Assembly (NCBI GenBank): GCA_020026115.1
Contig: JAHHQY010000003.1
Location: forward strand, 1 to 64,000
DNA: 64,000 bases
From: Actinobacillus sp.
Lineage (GTDB): Bacteria; Pseudomonadota; Gammaproteobacteria; Enterobacterales; Pasteurellaceae
Reading direction: 5' to 3'
Each line of letters opens with the position of its first letter. Positions within the stretch are counted from its first letter, which is position 1. The notes below the pieces were generated by a model. That model saw only the letters and a program-made list of their open reading frames with translations, made no database searches and was not told the DNA's origin. Positions 1-8,244 of the stretch are shown here, one piece after another. The position numbers and the translations under genes were made by a program.

Positions 1-79
1 AGGTAGCGCGTTCTATATCAAACAAGCGCATATGAAATACGGCGTACGAGGCCAATTAAGCCTACAACGCTCTTTCTAA
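1..79 (+). CDS. C-terminal end of an unidentified protein
   Basis: An open frame enters from the left edge (codons begin at position 2) and stops with TAA at 77-79, giving the last 25 residues of a protein. The tail ends in L-Q-R-S-F. A final Phe after alternating residues is typical of outer-membrane beta-barrels, but 25 residues are too few to assign a family. A strong terminator follows. Confidence 0.5.
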   Translation, partial: GSAFYIKQAHMKYGVRGQLSLQRSF

Positions 80-96
80 GCGAAAACCAACTAACA

Positions 97-129
97 AAAA
101 TGTGCGTTAAAAAACGCACATTTTTTTTT
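97..129 (+). terminator. Rho-independent terminator of the first partial gene
   Basis: An 8-bp perfect stem (TGTGCGTT at 101-108 with AACGCACA at 113-120) has an A-rich 5' flank and nine T residues after it. It ends the left-edge gene. The A run upstream makes it potentially usable from the other strand for yhhQ as well. Confidence 0.85.
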
Positions 130-161
130 GCTTAAAAAATTTTTAACGCCCAAGTTAAAAA

Positions 162-170
162 TTCGGCGCG
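162..170 (-). repeat. Single copy of the CGCRCCGAA repeat
   Basis: TTCGGCGCG lies between the terminator and the yhhQ stop codon, with A-rich sequence upstream. It is one of the dispersed copies treated as a putative uptake signal. Confidence 0.6.
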
Positions 171-174
171 AAGT

Positions 175-903
175 TTAATTGACTTGCGTTTCTAAGGGTT
201 CAGGCAAGGTTTTATTTAACTTTAACTGACGTAATTTTTGCATAATCATCGTTAATAACACGCCATAAGTTGGGACGAAAAGTAATAAACCGATAAAAAG
301 TTTAAAACAATAATCCACAATACCAATTTCTACCCAGTTTGCCGCCATAAAGGCATCGCTACTGGCGTAAAAGGCTACGGCAAAGAAAACATAAGTATCC
401 GCCATAGAGCCAAACACCATAGAACAGGTTGGTGCAACCCACCAAATTTTTAATTGACGTAAGCGATTAAACACCGTCACATCTAATAATTGCCCCACAA
501 CGTAAGCGGAAAAACTGGCCAGTGCAATTCGGAACACAAAGCCATTAAAGTGTGCCAATGCGCTTAAACCTTGATATTGAGCTTGATCGAATAAAGTGGA
601 AATGACATAGCTAATAACTAAGGCAGGCAACATCACCGCTAAAATAATTTTGCGCGCTAACTTCGCGCCGAAAATACGGACGGTTAAATCCGTCGCTAAG
701 AAAATAAAAGGGAAAGTGAGCGTTCCCCAAGTGGTTAAAAAAGTGAAATCTTGCAAGCCAAAATAATGTAAAGGCAAAGTGACAGGAAATGACATTTGCA
801 CTAAATAGTTGCTGGCGGTAATCACTAAAATATGGAAAAAAGTTAAGAAAATTAGGGCGTTAATTTTTTGTTGATGGGTAAATTTTACAGATACACTGTG
901 CAT
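175..903 (-). CDS. yhhQ: Queuosine precursor transporter YhhQ (VUT family)
   Basis: A 242-residue, very hydrophobic protein of the DUF165/VUT family. E. coli YhhQ imports 7-deazaguanine queuosine precursors (preQ0/preQ1). About six membrane segments are visible, starting near residue 15, with a conserved A-T-D-L-T-V-R-I-F-G segment around residue 70 that is characteristic of the family. The length matches the family. The ATG at 903 has AAGGA 6 bases upstream. That ribosome site is contained in a small pseudoknot-capable structure resembling a class I preQ1 riboswitch, which supports both the product call and its regulation. The gene stands alone, divergent from ubiE. A copy of the dispersed repeat lies inside it (664-672). 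Confidence 0.88.
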   Translation of the reverse strand: MHSVSVKFTHQQKINALIFLTFFHILVITASNYLVQMSFPVTLPLHYFGLQDFTFLTTWGTLTFPFIFLATDLTVRIFGAKLARKIILAVMLPALVISYVISTLFDQAQYQGLSALAHFNGFVFRIALASFSAYVVGQLLDVTVFNRLRQLKIWWVAPTCSMVFGSMADTYVFFAVAFYASSDAFMAANWVEIGIVDYCFKLFIGLLLFVPTYGVLLTMIMQKLRQLKLNKTLPEPLETQVN

Positions 904-909
904 ATTTTA

Positions 910-945
910 TCCTTTTTGCTCAAGTTGAGGTAAGGGAACTCAACG
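910..945 (-). promoter_or_regulatory. Candidate preQ1-I riboswitch in the yhhQ leader
   Basis: Read on the minus strand, a hairpin GTTGAG (944-939) / CTCAAC (929-924) encloses a loop containing TTCCCTTA. An A-rich tail, GAGCAAAAAGGA, follows and ends in the Shine-Dalgarno sequence. The loop TTCC can pair with the GGA of the ribosome site, the H-type pseudoknot layout of class I preQ1 riboswitches that act on translation. The downstream gene is a queuosine-precursor transporter, a known target of this class. No covariance search was run. Confidence 0.6.
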
Positions 946-1099
946 AATTAATAAAAAGCCAAAAATTCGGTGCAAGACCATTTTGACATGTTAGAAAGGG
1001 GCGAAATATTACCGCAGTGAAAAAAATTTTCAAGGGAATTTACGCCCAAGAGCGATTTTTTGTTATCCTAGTGAGCGTTTTTATTATTTGGGTCATTTT

Positions 1100-1882
1100 A
1101 TGAAAAACGAAAATTTACAACAAAATCAACAACAAATTTTTGAAGAAACCACAGATTTTGGTTTCCAGACTGTGGCAAAAAAAGAAAAACAAAAACTTGT
1201 GGCGCAAGTGTTTAATCGCGTCGCTTCTAAGTACGATCTTATGAATGATTTGCTTTCATTCGGTATTCATCGCTGGTGGAAAAAATACACCATTTCTCGC
1301 GCCGAAATAAAAAAGGGACAAAAAGTTTTAGACTTAGCGGGGGGAACGGGGGATTTTAGCGCAAAATTTGCCCCTTTAGTGGGCGAAAAAGGCCAAGTCA
1401 TTTTAGCGGATATTAACCCGACCATGTTGAAAGTCGGGCGCGAAAAACTGCAACAAAAGGGATTGGATAAAAACGTGTGTTATGTTCAAGCCAATGCAGA
1501 ATGTTTACCCTTTCCCGACAATAGTTTTGACTGCATTGTTATGGGCTTTGGTTTGCGAAATGTTACCGATAAAAATAAAGCGTTAAGATCGATGTTTCGC
1601 GTTTTAAAACCAGGCGGTCGACTTTTAGTTTTAGAATTTTCCCACCCGAAACGCAAAGCGCTTTCGCGCGCTTACCATTTTTATTCTTTTAATATTTTGC
1701 CTAAATTAGGCCAAGTTATCGTGCATGATAGCAAAAGTTATCGTTATTTAGCCGAATCAATTCGTATGCACCCTAAGCAAGAAACCTTAAAAAATATGAT
1801 GCAAGAAGCAGGCTTTAATCAAGTCAGCTATCGTAATTTAACAGGTGGTATTGTGGCCTTGCACCGCGGTTACAAACAATAA
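1100..1882 (+). CDS. ubiE: Ubiquinone/menaquinone C-methyltransferase UbiE
   Basis: A 260-residue class I SAM-dependent methyltransferase that methylates demethylmenaquinone and the ubiquinone precursor DDMQ. The SAM-binding motif I, LDLAGGTGDF, lies near residues 77-86. It is followed by the acidic ADINPTML segment and the family signature GFGLRNVTDK. A TTG 12 bases upstream could extend the frame by four codons, but the ATG at 1100 matches the usual family start. ubiB follows after only 7 bases. A repeat copy sits at 1298-1306, read as S-R-A-E-I. Confidence 0.95.
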   Translation: MKNENLQQNQQQIFEETTDFGFQTVAKKEKQKLVAQVFNRVASKYDLMNDLLSFGIHRWWKKYTISRAEIKKGQKVLDLAGGTGDFSAKFAPLVGEKGQVILADINPTMLKVGREKLQQKGLDKNVCYVQANAECLPFPDNSFDCIVMGFGLRNVTDKNKALRSMFRVLKPGGRLLVLEFSHPKRKALSRAYHFYSFNILPKLGQVIVHDSKSYRYLAESIRMHPKQETLKNMMQEAGFNQVSYRNLTGGIVALHRGYKQ

Positions 1883-1889
1883 GGACAAT

Positions 1890-3518
1890 ATGAAAAAAGC
1901 CCAAAATTTCAGCCACGCTTACCAAATTTTAAAAACATTCTTAGAATATGGTCTTGATGAAAAATTACCGAAAACGCGCCAAACCCGCCCGTTACGCTGG
2001 GGGCGCAAGGCGCTTTTTTGGTTGAAAAACCGTTATCCGCAACAGCCTTACGGCTTACGCTTGCGCAATGCCTTACAAGAATTAGGCCCTGTTTGGGTGA
2101 AGTTCGGGCAAATGTTATCCACAAGGCGCGAGCTTTTCCCTGCTGAAATTGCAGATGAATTGGCCTTGTTACAAGATAATGTGCCGCCCTTTGAGGGCAA
2201 AATTGCTCGCCGAGAAATTGAGAAAAATTTTAGCCAAGGCAAATTCACAGATTATTTTACAGACTTTAACGAAGAGGCTTTGGCTTCCGCTTCTATTGCG
2301 CAAGTGCATACCGCACGCCTTAAGGCCACAGGGCAAGAAGTGGTGATTAAAATTCTGCGACCGAATATTGAAGCGCAAATTTATGCCGATTTAAGTTTGA
2401 TGTATCGCTTATCGGCCTTCGTGCCAAAATTAGCCAAAGAAGCCTATCGCTTAAGGGCGCAAGAAGTGGTGGCAGAATATGAAAAAACCTTACGGGCAGA
2501 GCTTGATTTACGCCAAGAAATGCAAAATTCACTGCGCTTAAAAGAAAATTTTGCCCAGAGCGAATTGCTTGATGTGCCGACAATGTTTAGCGAATTTTGC
2601 ACGCAAAATATGTTGGTAGAAGAGCGTATTTTTGGCACACCGATTTGGGATTTTGACGCCTTAAAAGCGCAAAAAGTGAATTTTAAAACCTTGGCAGAGC
2701 GTGGTGTTCAAGTTTTTTTCACCCAAGTTTTTCGTGATAGTTTTTTCCACGCCGATATGCATCCAGGCAATATTTTTGTGGATACGAAAGACCCAGAAAA
2801 CCCGAAATATATCCTAATTGACTGTGGCATTGTGGGCGAGTTAAACGAACGCGATAAACGCTATTTAGCCGAAAGTTTTGTTGCCTTTTTTAACCGAGAT
2901 TATTACCGCGTAGCCAAAATGCATGTAGAAGCAGGTTGGACGCCAGAAGATACGGATATTGAAGCCTTTGCTCGAGCTTTTCATCAAGTATGCGAGCCTA
3001 TTTTTTCTAAATCTTTAGCGGAAATTTCTTTTGCCGATGTGTTGATGAATTTATTTAACGTGGCGCGCGATTTTAATATGCAAGTGCAACCGCAGTTGGT
3101 GCTATTGCAAAAAACGATGTTGTATGTAGAAGGGCTGGGACGTCAGTTATATCCCGATTTAGATTTATGGGCTACGGCCAAACCTTTTTTACAAAATTGG
3201 CTTAAAGAACAAATGGGCTTAAAAAGAAGCCTAAAAGAAATGCTTGCAAACTGGCCTTATGTGCAAGAACAACTACCGCAATTACCTGAAAAATTGATTC
3301 AAGCGTTGGACCTGCAAAAACGCATCAATGGGCAACTTTTAACCCTAAATAAAAAAATTAACGCGATGCAACAGCAACAAAGCAAACAAAATTTATGGCT
3401 GATCAGTACGATTTTTTTCTCGACCAGTTTATTTTTACAAACCACTTCGCCTTTAAGTGCCGTGTTTTGTTTTATGGCGAGTGTTTTTTGTTTTCTCGTG
3501 AGTTTTTTTCGCCGTTAG
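1890..3518 (+). CDS. ubiB: Ubiquinone biosynthesis regulatory kinase-like protein UbiB
   Basis: A 542-residue member of the ABC1/ADCK atypical kinase family required for ubiquinone synthesis; E. coli UbiB has 546 residues. The KxGQ motif (KFGQMLSTR) lies near residues 71-79 and the A-rich nucleotide loop ASASIAQV follows. The catalytic loop FHADMHPGN and the metal-binding DCG of LIDCGIVG are also visible. Two C-terminal hydrophobic helices anchor it in the inner membrane. The start is the ATG at 1890 with AAGGA five bases upstream. In E. coli ubiJ lies between ubiE and ubiB; here there is no room for it. Confidence 0.94.
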   Translation: MKKAQNFSHAYQILKTFLEYGLDEKLPKTRQTRPLRWGRKALFWLKNRYPQQPYGLRLRNALQELGPVWVKFGQMLSTRRELFPAEIADELALLQDNVPPFEGKIARREIEKNFSQGKFTDYFTDFNEEALASASIAQVHTARLKATGQEVVIKILRPNIEAQIYADLSLMYRLSAFVPKLAKEAYRLRAQEVVAEYEKTLRAELDLRQEMQNSLRLKENFAQSELLDVPTMFSEFCTQNMLVEERIFGTPIWDFDALKAQKVNFKTLAERGVQVFFTQVFRDSFFHADMHPGNIFVDTKDPENPKYILIDCGIVGELNERDKRYLAESFVAFFNRDYYRVAKMHVEAGWTPEDTDIEAFARAFHQVCEPIFSKSLAEISFADVLMNLFNVARDFNMQVQPQLVLLQKTMLYVEGLGRQLYPDLDLWATAKPFLQNWLKEQMGLKRSLKEMLANWPYVQEQLPQLPEKLIQALDLQKRINGQLLTLNKKINAMQQQQSKQNLWLISTIFFSTSLFLQTTSPLSAVFCFMASVFCFLVSFFRR

Positions 3519-3615
3519 CAAGTTTAATCCTTTTTCATTAAGCGTAAAAAGGTTATACTTCGCCCGTTTTATTTAACTTTTTTATATTTAATTTTAACCT
3601 TTGAGGGAGAAACCT

Positions 3616-3843
3616 ATGTTCGCAGGTATCAGCATTTGGCAATTACTTATTTTATTACTCGTTGTCGTTGTGATTTTTGGCACGAAAAAATTACGCACTA
3701 TCGGCTCAGATTTAGGCGGAGCAGTGAAAGATTTCAAAAAAGCGATGAGCGAAGAAGAACAAACAAAAGATGCGCAATTCAAAAAAATTGAAGAGCAACA
3801 ACAAGCGCAAAAAACAGAAACAAAAGACAAAGAACAGGCGTAA
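3616..3843 (+). CDS. tatA: Sec-independent translocase subunit TatA
   Basis: A 75-residue TatA/E family protein, the pore-forming subunit of the twin-arginine translocase. One N-terminal membrane helix is followed by the FGTKKLRTIGSDLG hinge and amphipathic helix, then a charged, Gln/Glu/Lys-rich tail. The ATG at 3616 follows a GAGGGAGA ribosome site. A TTG 15 bases upstream is less likely to be the start. It is the first gene of a tatABC operon, with tatB 3 bases downstream. Confidence 0.95.
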   Translation: MFAGISIWQLLILLLVVVVIFGTKKLRTIGSDLGGAVKDFKKAMSEEEQTKDAQFKKIEEQQQAQKTETKDKEQA

Positions 3844-3846
3844 TTC

Positions 3847-4533
3847 GTGTTTGATATTGGTTTTTCAGAGCTATTAGTGATTTTGGTCATAGGCTTAGTG
3901 GTCCTTGGCCCAAAACGCTTGCCTGTGGCCATTCGCACCGTAATGAGCTGGGTAAATACGGTGCGTGGTATGGCTGCAAACGTACAGAATGAATTAACAC
4001 AAGAGCTCAAGTTACAAGAATTGCAAGAAAGCATTAAAAAAGCGGAAAAACTCAAGGTTGCGGATCTTTCCCCAGAGCTTAGCCAAACCGTCGCCGAGCT
4101 GAAACAATCGGCAGAAAAAATGCAAGCGGATTTGCAACAGCAAGTAAAAAGCACAGAAGCGGCTTTTTCGGCCCCGATGACAGAAAAGGTTGACGCGCCA
4201 AAAGATCAGGCCTTAAGTGATTCGCACCGAAAAAATGCCTCAACGGAAAACGAAGAAAAAGCCGTTGAAGCAGAGCAAGAAACCCAAACATCGCCATCAG
4301 ATGTGCCAACGGAACAAAAAGACGAGAGCGAAAGCCAAGAAACTTATGTGCCAACAAGTTGGAAAGTAGAACCCTTTAATGCAACGCCAGCGGTGAATAT
4401 TCCTCTTCCGCCCGATGATGTGGAAGAAGAACGCGCCGAAATTCAAATTAATCCTGATTATTTCCCAAGCGATGATTTAGCGGATACTGAAGACAGCACG
4501 CTAAACACGCCTAAACAGCAAGATAAAAAATGA
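3847..4533 (+). CDS. tatB: Sec-independent translocase subunit TatB
   Basis: A 228-residue TatB that forms the substrate receptor complex with TatC. It has an N-terminal membrane helix and the conserved VLGPKRLPVAIRT segment. A helical region follows, then an acidic, low-complexity tail of more than 100 residues rich in Glu, Asp, Gln and Pro. The start is GTG at 3847. It is longer than E. coli TatB (171 residues) and longer, as I recall, than H. influenzae TatB, entirely because of the tail. It overlaps tatC by 4 bases (ATGA). Two copies of the dispersed repeat lie inside (4223-4231 and 4432-4440). Confidence 0.93.
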   Translation: MFDIGFSELLVILVIGLVVLGPKRLPVAIRTVMSWVNTVRGMAANVQNELTQELKLQELQESIKKAEKLKVADLSPELSQTVAELKQSAEKMQADLQQQVKSTEAAFSAPMTEKVDAPKDQALSDSHRKNASTENEEKAVEAEQETQTSPSDVPTEQKDESESQETYVPTSWKVEPFNATPAVNIPLPPDDVEEERAEIQINPDYFPSDDLADTEDSTLNTPKQQDKK

Positions 4534-5330
4534 CGGACCAAAATGAAACAGAAAGAGTGGAAAGCACTCAACCTTTAATTACTCATCTTTTAGAACTGCG
4601 CGATCGATTATTGCGCAGTATTATTTTTGTGGCTGTGGTTTTTCTCGCCTTAATTTATTTCGCCAACGATATTTATAATTTTGTTGCCTCGCCTTTATTA
4701 GCCGTTATGCCGAAAGGGGCGACTATGATTGCAACAAGCATCGTGACGCCATTTTTTACCCCGTTAAAATTAACCGCGGTTGTAGCGGTGTTTATTTCGG
4801 TGCCTTATTTGTTATATCAAGCCTGGGCTTTTATTGCGCCTGCTTTATATAAAAAAGAAAAACGCCTTATTTATCCTTTGCTTTTTTCTAGCACCATTTT
4901 GTTTTATTTAGGCGTGGCCTTTGCTTATTATGTTTTATTCCCTGTGGTGTTTGCCTTTTTAACGACAACCAGCCCGCAAGGCGTGTCCATTGCCACAGAT
5001 ATTAGTAGCTATTTGGATTTTGTATTAACCATCTTTTTAGCTTTTGGGGTTTGTTTTGAAGTGCCGGTGGCGATTATTTTATTAGTTTGGGCGGGCATTA
5101 CCACACCTAATGATTTACGCCAAAAACGTCCTTACATTATTGTAGGTGCTTTTTTTGTCGGTATGTTATTAACACCGCCTGACGCGATTTCGCAAACCTT
5201 ATTAGCCGTGCCGATGTGGTTGTTATTTGAAATTGGTGTTGTGGTTTCTTCTTTATATCAAGCAAAAGATGAAGAAGAAAACACACAAGAAAAGGCCACA
5301 ACGCCCGTTGAAAAAACACCAAAATCTTAA
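4530..5330 (+). CDS. tatC: Sec-independent translocase subunit TatC
   Basis: A 266-residue polytopic inner-membrane protein that recognises twin-arginine signal peptides with TatB. Six membrane helices are visible. The N-terminal segment HLLELRDRLLRS and the Glu-containing periplasmic/third-helix region typical of TatC are present. The C-terminal tail is charged. It is translationally coupled to tatB through the ATGA overlap. No tatD follows; the next gene is a small membrane protein. Confidence 0.95.
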   Translation: MTDQNETERVESTQPLITHLLELRDRLLRSIIFVAVVFLALIYFANDIYNFVASPLLAVMPKGATMIATSIVTPFFTPLKLTAVVAVFISVPYLLYQAWAFIAPALYKKEKRLIYPLLFSSTILFYLGVAFAYYVLFPVVFAFLTTTSPQGVSIATDISSYLDFVLTIFLAFGVCFEVPVAIILLVWAGITTPNDLRQKRPYIIVGAFFVGMLLTPPDAISQTLLAVPMWLLFEIGVVVSSLYQAKDEEENTQEKATTPVEKTPKS

Positions 5331-5343
5331 GTTGGAGAGAAAT

Positions 5344-5748
5344 ATGCAAAATCAAGTTTTTTTTGAACAACAAATTGTACAAGAAAATCGCGCTTATATG
5401 ATTACCATGTATCTTTGCTTTTTCTTAGGCTTAACCCTTATGCCAGGATTAGCCACCATAGTGGGCTTGGTTATGGCTTACGCAAAACGCAAAGCCGTTT
5501 GGGGAACATTTTATTTTGATCATTGCCGTTGGTTAATTCGTACCTTTTGGATATCTTTTATCTTAGGCCTGCTAACGTATTGCGTCACTTTTTTTGTGGC
5601 CTTTATTCCGTTCTTTGGCGTTTTTTTATTACCCGTCTTTTATATCATTATTGTTTTAATTCCGCTTTGGTATTTAGTACGCCTTATTTATGGCTTTATT
5701 AAATTATTAGATAACCAAAAGGTTAATCCTCTTACATATTGGTTTTAA
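5344..5748 (+). CDS. Small membrane protein, DUF4870-like
   Basis: A 134-residue hydrophobic protein with three predicted membrane helices (about residues 20-43, 65-88 and 92-120). It resembles the DUF4870/TIC20-like family of bacterial membrane proteins of unknown function. The ATG at 5344 has GGAGAGA just upstream. It starts 13 bases after tatC, so it is probably cotranscribed with the tat genes. No catalytic motif is visible and I do not propose a function. Confidence 0.75.
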   Translation: MQNQVFFEQQIVQENRAYMITMYLCFFLGLTLMPGLATIVGLVMAYAKRKAVWGTFYFDHCRWLIRTFWISFILGLLTYCVTFFVAFIPFFGVFLLPVFYIIIVLIPLWYLVRLIYGFIKLLDNQKVNPLTYWF

Positions 5749-5754
5749 GCGAAG

Positions 5755-5780
5755 AATGCGCAAAGTTTTGCGCATTTTTT
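5755..5780 (+). terminator. Terminator after the tat operon
   Basis: A 10-bp stem (AATGCGCAAA at 5755-5764 with TTTGCGCATT at 5767-5776) is followed by a T run. It lies between the DUF4870-like gene and opsX. Confidence 0.8.
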
Positions 5781-5798
5781 ATTTTACGAGGACATTTT

Positions 5799-6845
5799 AT
5801 GCCACTTTTTAAAACACCGCCTAAATCGCTTTGTATTTTACGTCTTTCCGCTATTGGCGATGTGTGCCACGTATTAGCCGTGGTTGAACAAATTCAAGCC
5901 TATTGGCCTGAAACAAAAATAACTTGGATTATTGGCAAAACAGAGCGTCAGCTTTTTACTTATGTGCCGAATATTGAGTTTATTGAATACGATAAAAAAA
6001 CGGGCTTAAAAGGAATTTTCGCCCTATGGAAAAAACTTAAAGATCGCCATTTTGATGCTTTGTTAAATATGCAAACGGCTTTGCGAGCTTCAGTACTTTC
6101 CTTAGGCATTCCTGCGAAATATAAAATAGGCTTTGGCGCAAAAAGAACTCGTGAAGGGCAAAAATGGGTGGTGAATGAACGTATTCAAGACCCTGAAAAT
6201 CCGCATGTATTAGCCGGTTTTTTTGCCTTTGCCGAAAAATTAGGTGTACCGCTGAGCGCGCCAAGTTGGCATTTACATTTGCCCGCTCAAACATCAGCTA
6301 AGATGGCGGAATTTATTTCCAAAGAGCAAGAAACCTTAATTATTAGTCCTTGTTCGAGCAAAGTGGAAAAAGATTGGCTTGCAGAAAATTATGCACAAAT
6401 CGCCAATATCGCTCATAAGCAAAATAAACAGGTGATTTTATGTGCTTCGCCTGCACCACGCGAGATGCGAATGGTCGCGGAAATTATGGCGCAATGCGAT
6501 TTTACCCCGCTGAATTTAGCGGGTAAAACAAGTTTACTTGAGTTATCCGCTTTAATTCAGCAAGCGGATTTAGTCCTAGCCCCAGATAGTGGACCTGCGC
6601 ATATTGCAACGGCTGTTGGTACGCCAGTTATTGGGCTTTATGCTTACCACAATCCCAAACGGACAGGCCCTTCGCAAAATTTAGCCAACGTGGTATCCGT
6701 ATATGATGAATGTTTATATGAAGAAACCGGTAAAAAAGCCTGCGACTTACCTTGGGCAACGAAATTAAAAGGCGAGCGATTGATGGCAAAAATTACGGTG
6801 GCCGATGTGCTTGAAAAAATGCGTGAAATAGGTTTTTTAGCTTAA
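5799..6845 (+). CDS. opsX: Lipopolysaccharide heptosyltransferase OpsX-like (GT9 family)
   Basis: A 348-residue glycosyltransferase family 9 enzyme that adds L-glycero-D-manno-heptose to the Kdo-lipid A acceptor in the inner core. The N-terminal ILRLSAIGDVCH motif and the C-terminal nucleotide-sugar site APDSGPAHIATAVGTPVIG are diagnostic. The closest family I recognise is Haemophilus OpsX (heptosyltransferase I). The ATG at 5799 has ACGAGGAC upstream. The longer frame beginning at a TTG overlaps the preceding terminator and is unlikely. Confidence 0.88.
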   Translation: MPLFKTPPKSLCILRLSAIGDVCHVLAVVEQIQAYWPETKITWIIGKTERQLFTYVPNIEFIEYDKKTGLKGIFALWKKLKDRHFDALLNMQTALRASVLSLGIPAKYKIGFGAKRTREGQKWVVNERIQDPENPHVLAGFFAFAEKLGVPLSAPSWHLHLPAQTSAKMAEFISKEQETLIISPCSSKVEKDWLAENYAQIANIAHKQNKQVILCASPAPREMRMVAEIMAQCDFTPLNLAGKTSLLELSALIQQADLVLAPDSGPAHIATAVGTPVIGLYAYHNPKRTGPSQNLANVVSVYDECLYEETGKKACDLPWATKLKGERLMAKITVADVLEKMREIGFLA

Positions 6846-6870
6846 AACAACCTTAATAAACAGCTAAAGA

Positions 6871-6897
6871 AAAAGGACGCTTGGCGTCCTTTTTTAT
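6871..6897. terminator. Bidirectional terminator between opsX and the MscS-type gene
   Basis: The stem AAGGACGC / GCGTCCTT has an A run on one side and a T run on the other. It sits between two convergent genes and can serve both. Confidence 0.85.
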
Positions 6898-6904
6898 TTC
6901 AGCA

Positions 6905-8080
6905 TTATTTTAAGAAATTATCGGGTAATTCACTGTCTTGTTCTCTTGGATTTTGTGTCACATAAAGCTGACGAGTAGGGAAGGCAAAATCCGCCCCATG
7001 AGATTTCACAATATCTCGAATAAGAAGTAAGATTTTTTGTTTAATTTCATAGAAATCCACCCAAACTGTGGTTTTCGTAAAGGTGTAAATCATAATATCA
7101 AGGGAAGAGTCCGCAAATTGGTCAAAAGCCACAATAATCGTTTTGTGCGTATCAATATCAGGGTGATTATGAAGCATTTTTTTAATATCGGCGACAACCG
7201 CATCCACTTTATCTAAATCATCATAGCGCAGGCCAATATGCTCATAAATACGGCGGTTAAACATACGGCTTGGGTTTTCTACGGCAATATTCACAAAGGT
7301 GGAATTTGGCACATATAAAGGACGTTGATCGAAAGTACGAATACGCGTCATACGCCAACCAATATCTTCCACCGTTCCTTCAATTTTACGATCGGGCGAG
7401 CGAATCCAATCGCCCACATGGAAAGGTTTATCAATAAAGACCATAAAGGCGCCGAAGAAGTTCGCCAGTAAGTCACGAGCGGCAAAACCGATGGCAATCC
7501 CCCCGATTCCCCCAAAGGCTAACACCCCAGAAATAGAGAAACCGAAATTTTGCATGACAACTAAAATTAAGGTGATGATAATGGATAAACGTAATAAACG
7601 CGCCACCGCCATAACCGTTGCGCTATCCGCTTTATTTTTACCTTTTTTCGGCGTGGAAGCGATCATATTGGTTTCAATCGCTTTAATTAAACGTAATAAA
7701 AACCAGCCAAAAGAAAGAATAATCCCTAAACGCCAACCCATTAACAAAGCGCTATTCCAGTTTTTCGCGTTGTATTGAGCCATAATTTGTAAGGCCCATA
7801 AAAAACCGCTGTAATTGATAAAATAACGCAGAGGTTTGCGTAGCACATTAACAACCGTTTCATCAAAAACCGTATCTGTGCGGTTTACGACATTTAATAA
7901 AAAGCGATTAATGGTAATTTTAAGGATTAAATTTACGGTTAAGGTTAAAAATACCACAATAAAAAGCAACATCACCCAAGCAAATTCTTGCGGAATGAGT
8001 TGTTTAAAAGACACGACATTCATTAAAACGCCGTTCATGGAATCAATATGTTCCATCGTTTGGTCAGGGAAGGTTTTCAT
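6905..8080 (-). CDS. Mechanosensitive ion channel, MscS family (YnaI-like)
   Basis: A 391-residue inner-membrane protein. Several N-terminal helices precede the MscS pore helix, which has the Gly/Ala pattern FGGIGGIAIGFAARD (about residues 190-205). The beta domain follows with FIDKPFHVGDWI and the signature for the conserved vestibule. It probably opens under hypo-osmotic stress. Length and helix number place it closer to YnaI-type channels than to the 286-residue MscS. It is monocistronic, convergent with opsX and downstream of hpt in the same direction. Confidence 0.88.
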   Translation of the reverse strand: MKTFPDQTMEHIDSMNGVLMNVVSFKQLIPQEFAWVMLLFIVVFLTLTVNLILKITINRFLLNVVNRTDTVFDETVVNVLRKPLRYFINYSGFLWALQIMAQYNAKNWNSALLMGWRLGIILSFGWFLLRLIKAIETNMIASTPKKGKNKADSATVMAVARLLRLSIIITLILVVMQNFGFSISGVLAFGGIGGIAIGFAARDLLANFFGAFMVFIDKPFHVGDWIRSPDRKIEGTVEDIGWRMTRIRTFDQRPLYVPNSTFVNIAVENPSRMFNRRIYEHIGLRYDDLDKVDAVVADIKKMLHNHPDIDTHKTIIVAFDQFADSSLDIMIYTFTKTTVWVDFYEIKQKILLLIRDIVKSHGADFAFPTRQLYVTQNPREQDSELPDNFLK

Positions 8081-8173
8081 CGTTAAAAGGACGTCCTATA
8101 AAATAAAAATTAAAAACGCAGGTATTCTGCCATAAAAGTGGTAGGGGATAAATAAAAGCGCGGAAAAAAACAC

Positions 8174-8215
8174 CTCGCGCCGAAAAATAGCCAAAGTTTT
8201 TTTTTTCGGCGCGAG
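8174..8215. terminator. Inverted pair of the CGCRCCGAA repeat forming the hpt terminator
   Basis: CTCGCGCCGAAAAA (8174-8187) faces TTTTTCGGCGCGAG (8202-8215) around a short loop, so the two repeat copies make a perfect 14-bp stem. It lies 29 bases after the hpt stop codon. The A-rich inner flank of each copy doubles as the lower-stem A/T tract. Confidence 0.8.
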
Positions 8216-8244
8216 AGGAAAACTAAAAAAGGAAAAAAGGGAAA

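Noticed and set aside
7449..7457. Near-miss motif copies (GGCGCCGAA at 7449, TTCGGCGCA at 14708, TGCGCCGAA near 26316, TTCGGTGCA at 966)
   Set aside because: Each differs at one core base. I did not count them, although some may be decayed or permissive copies.
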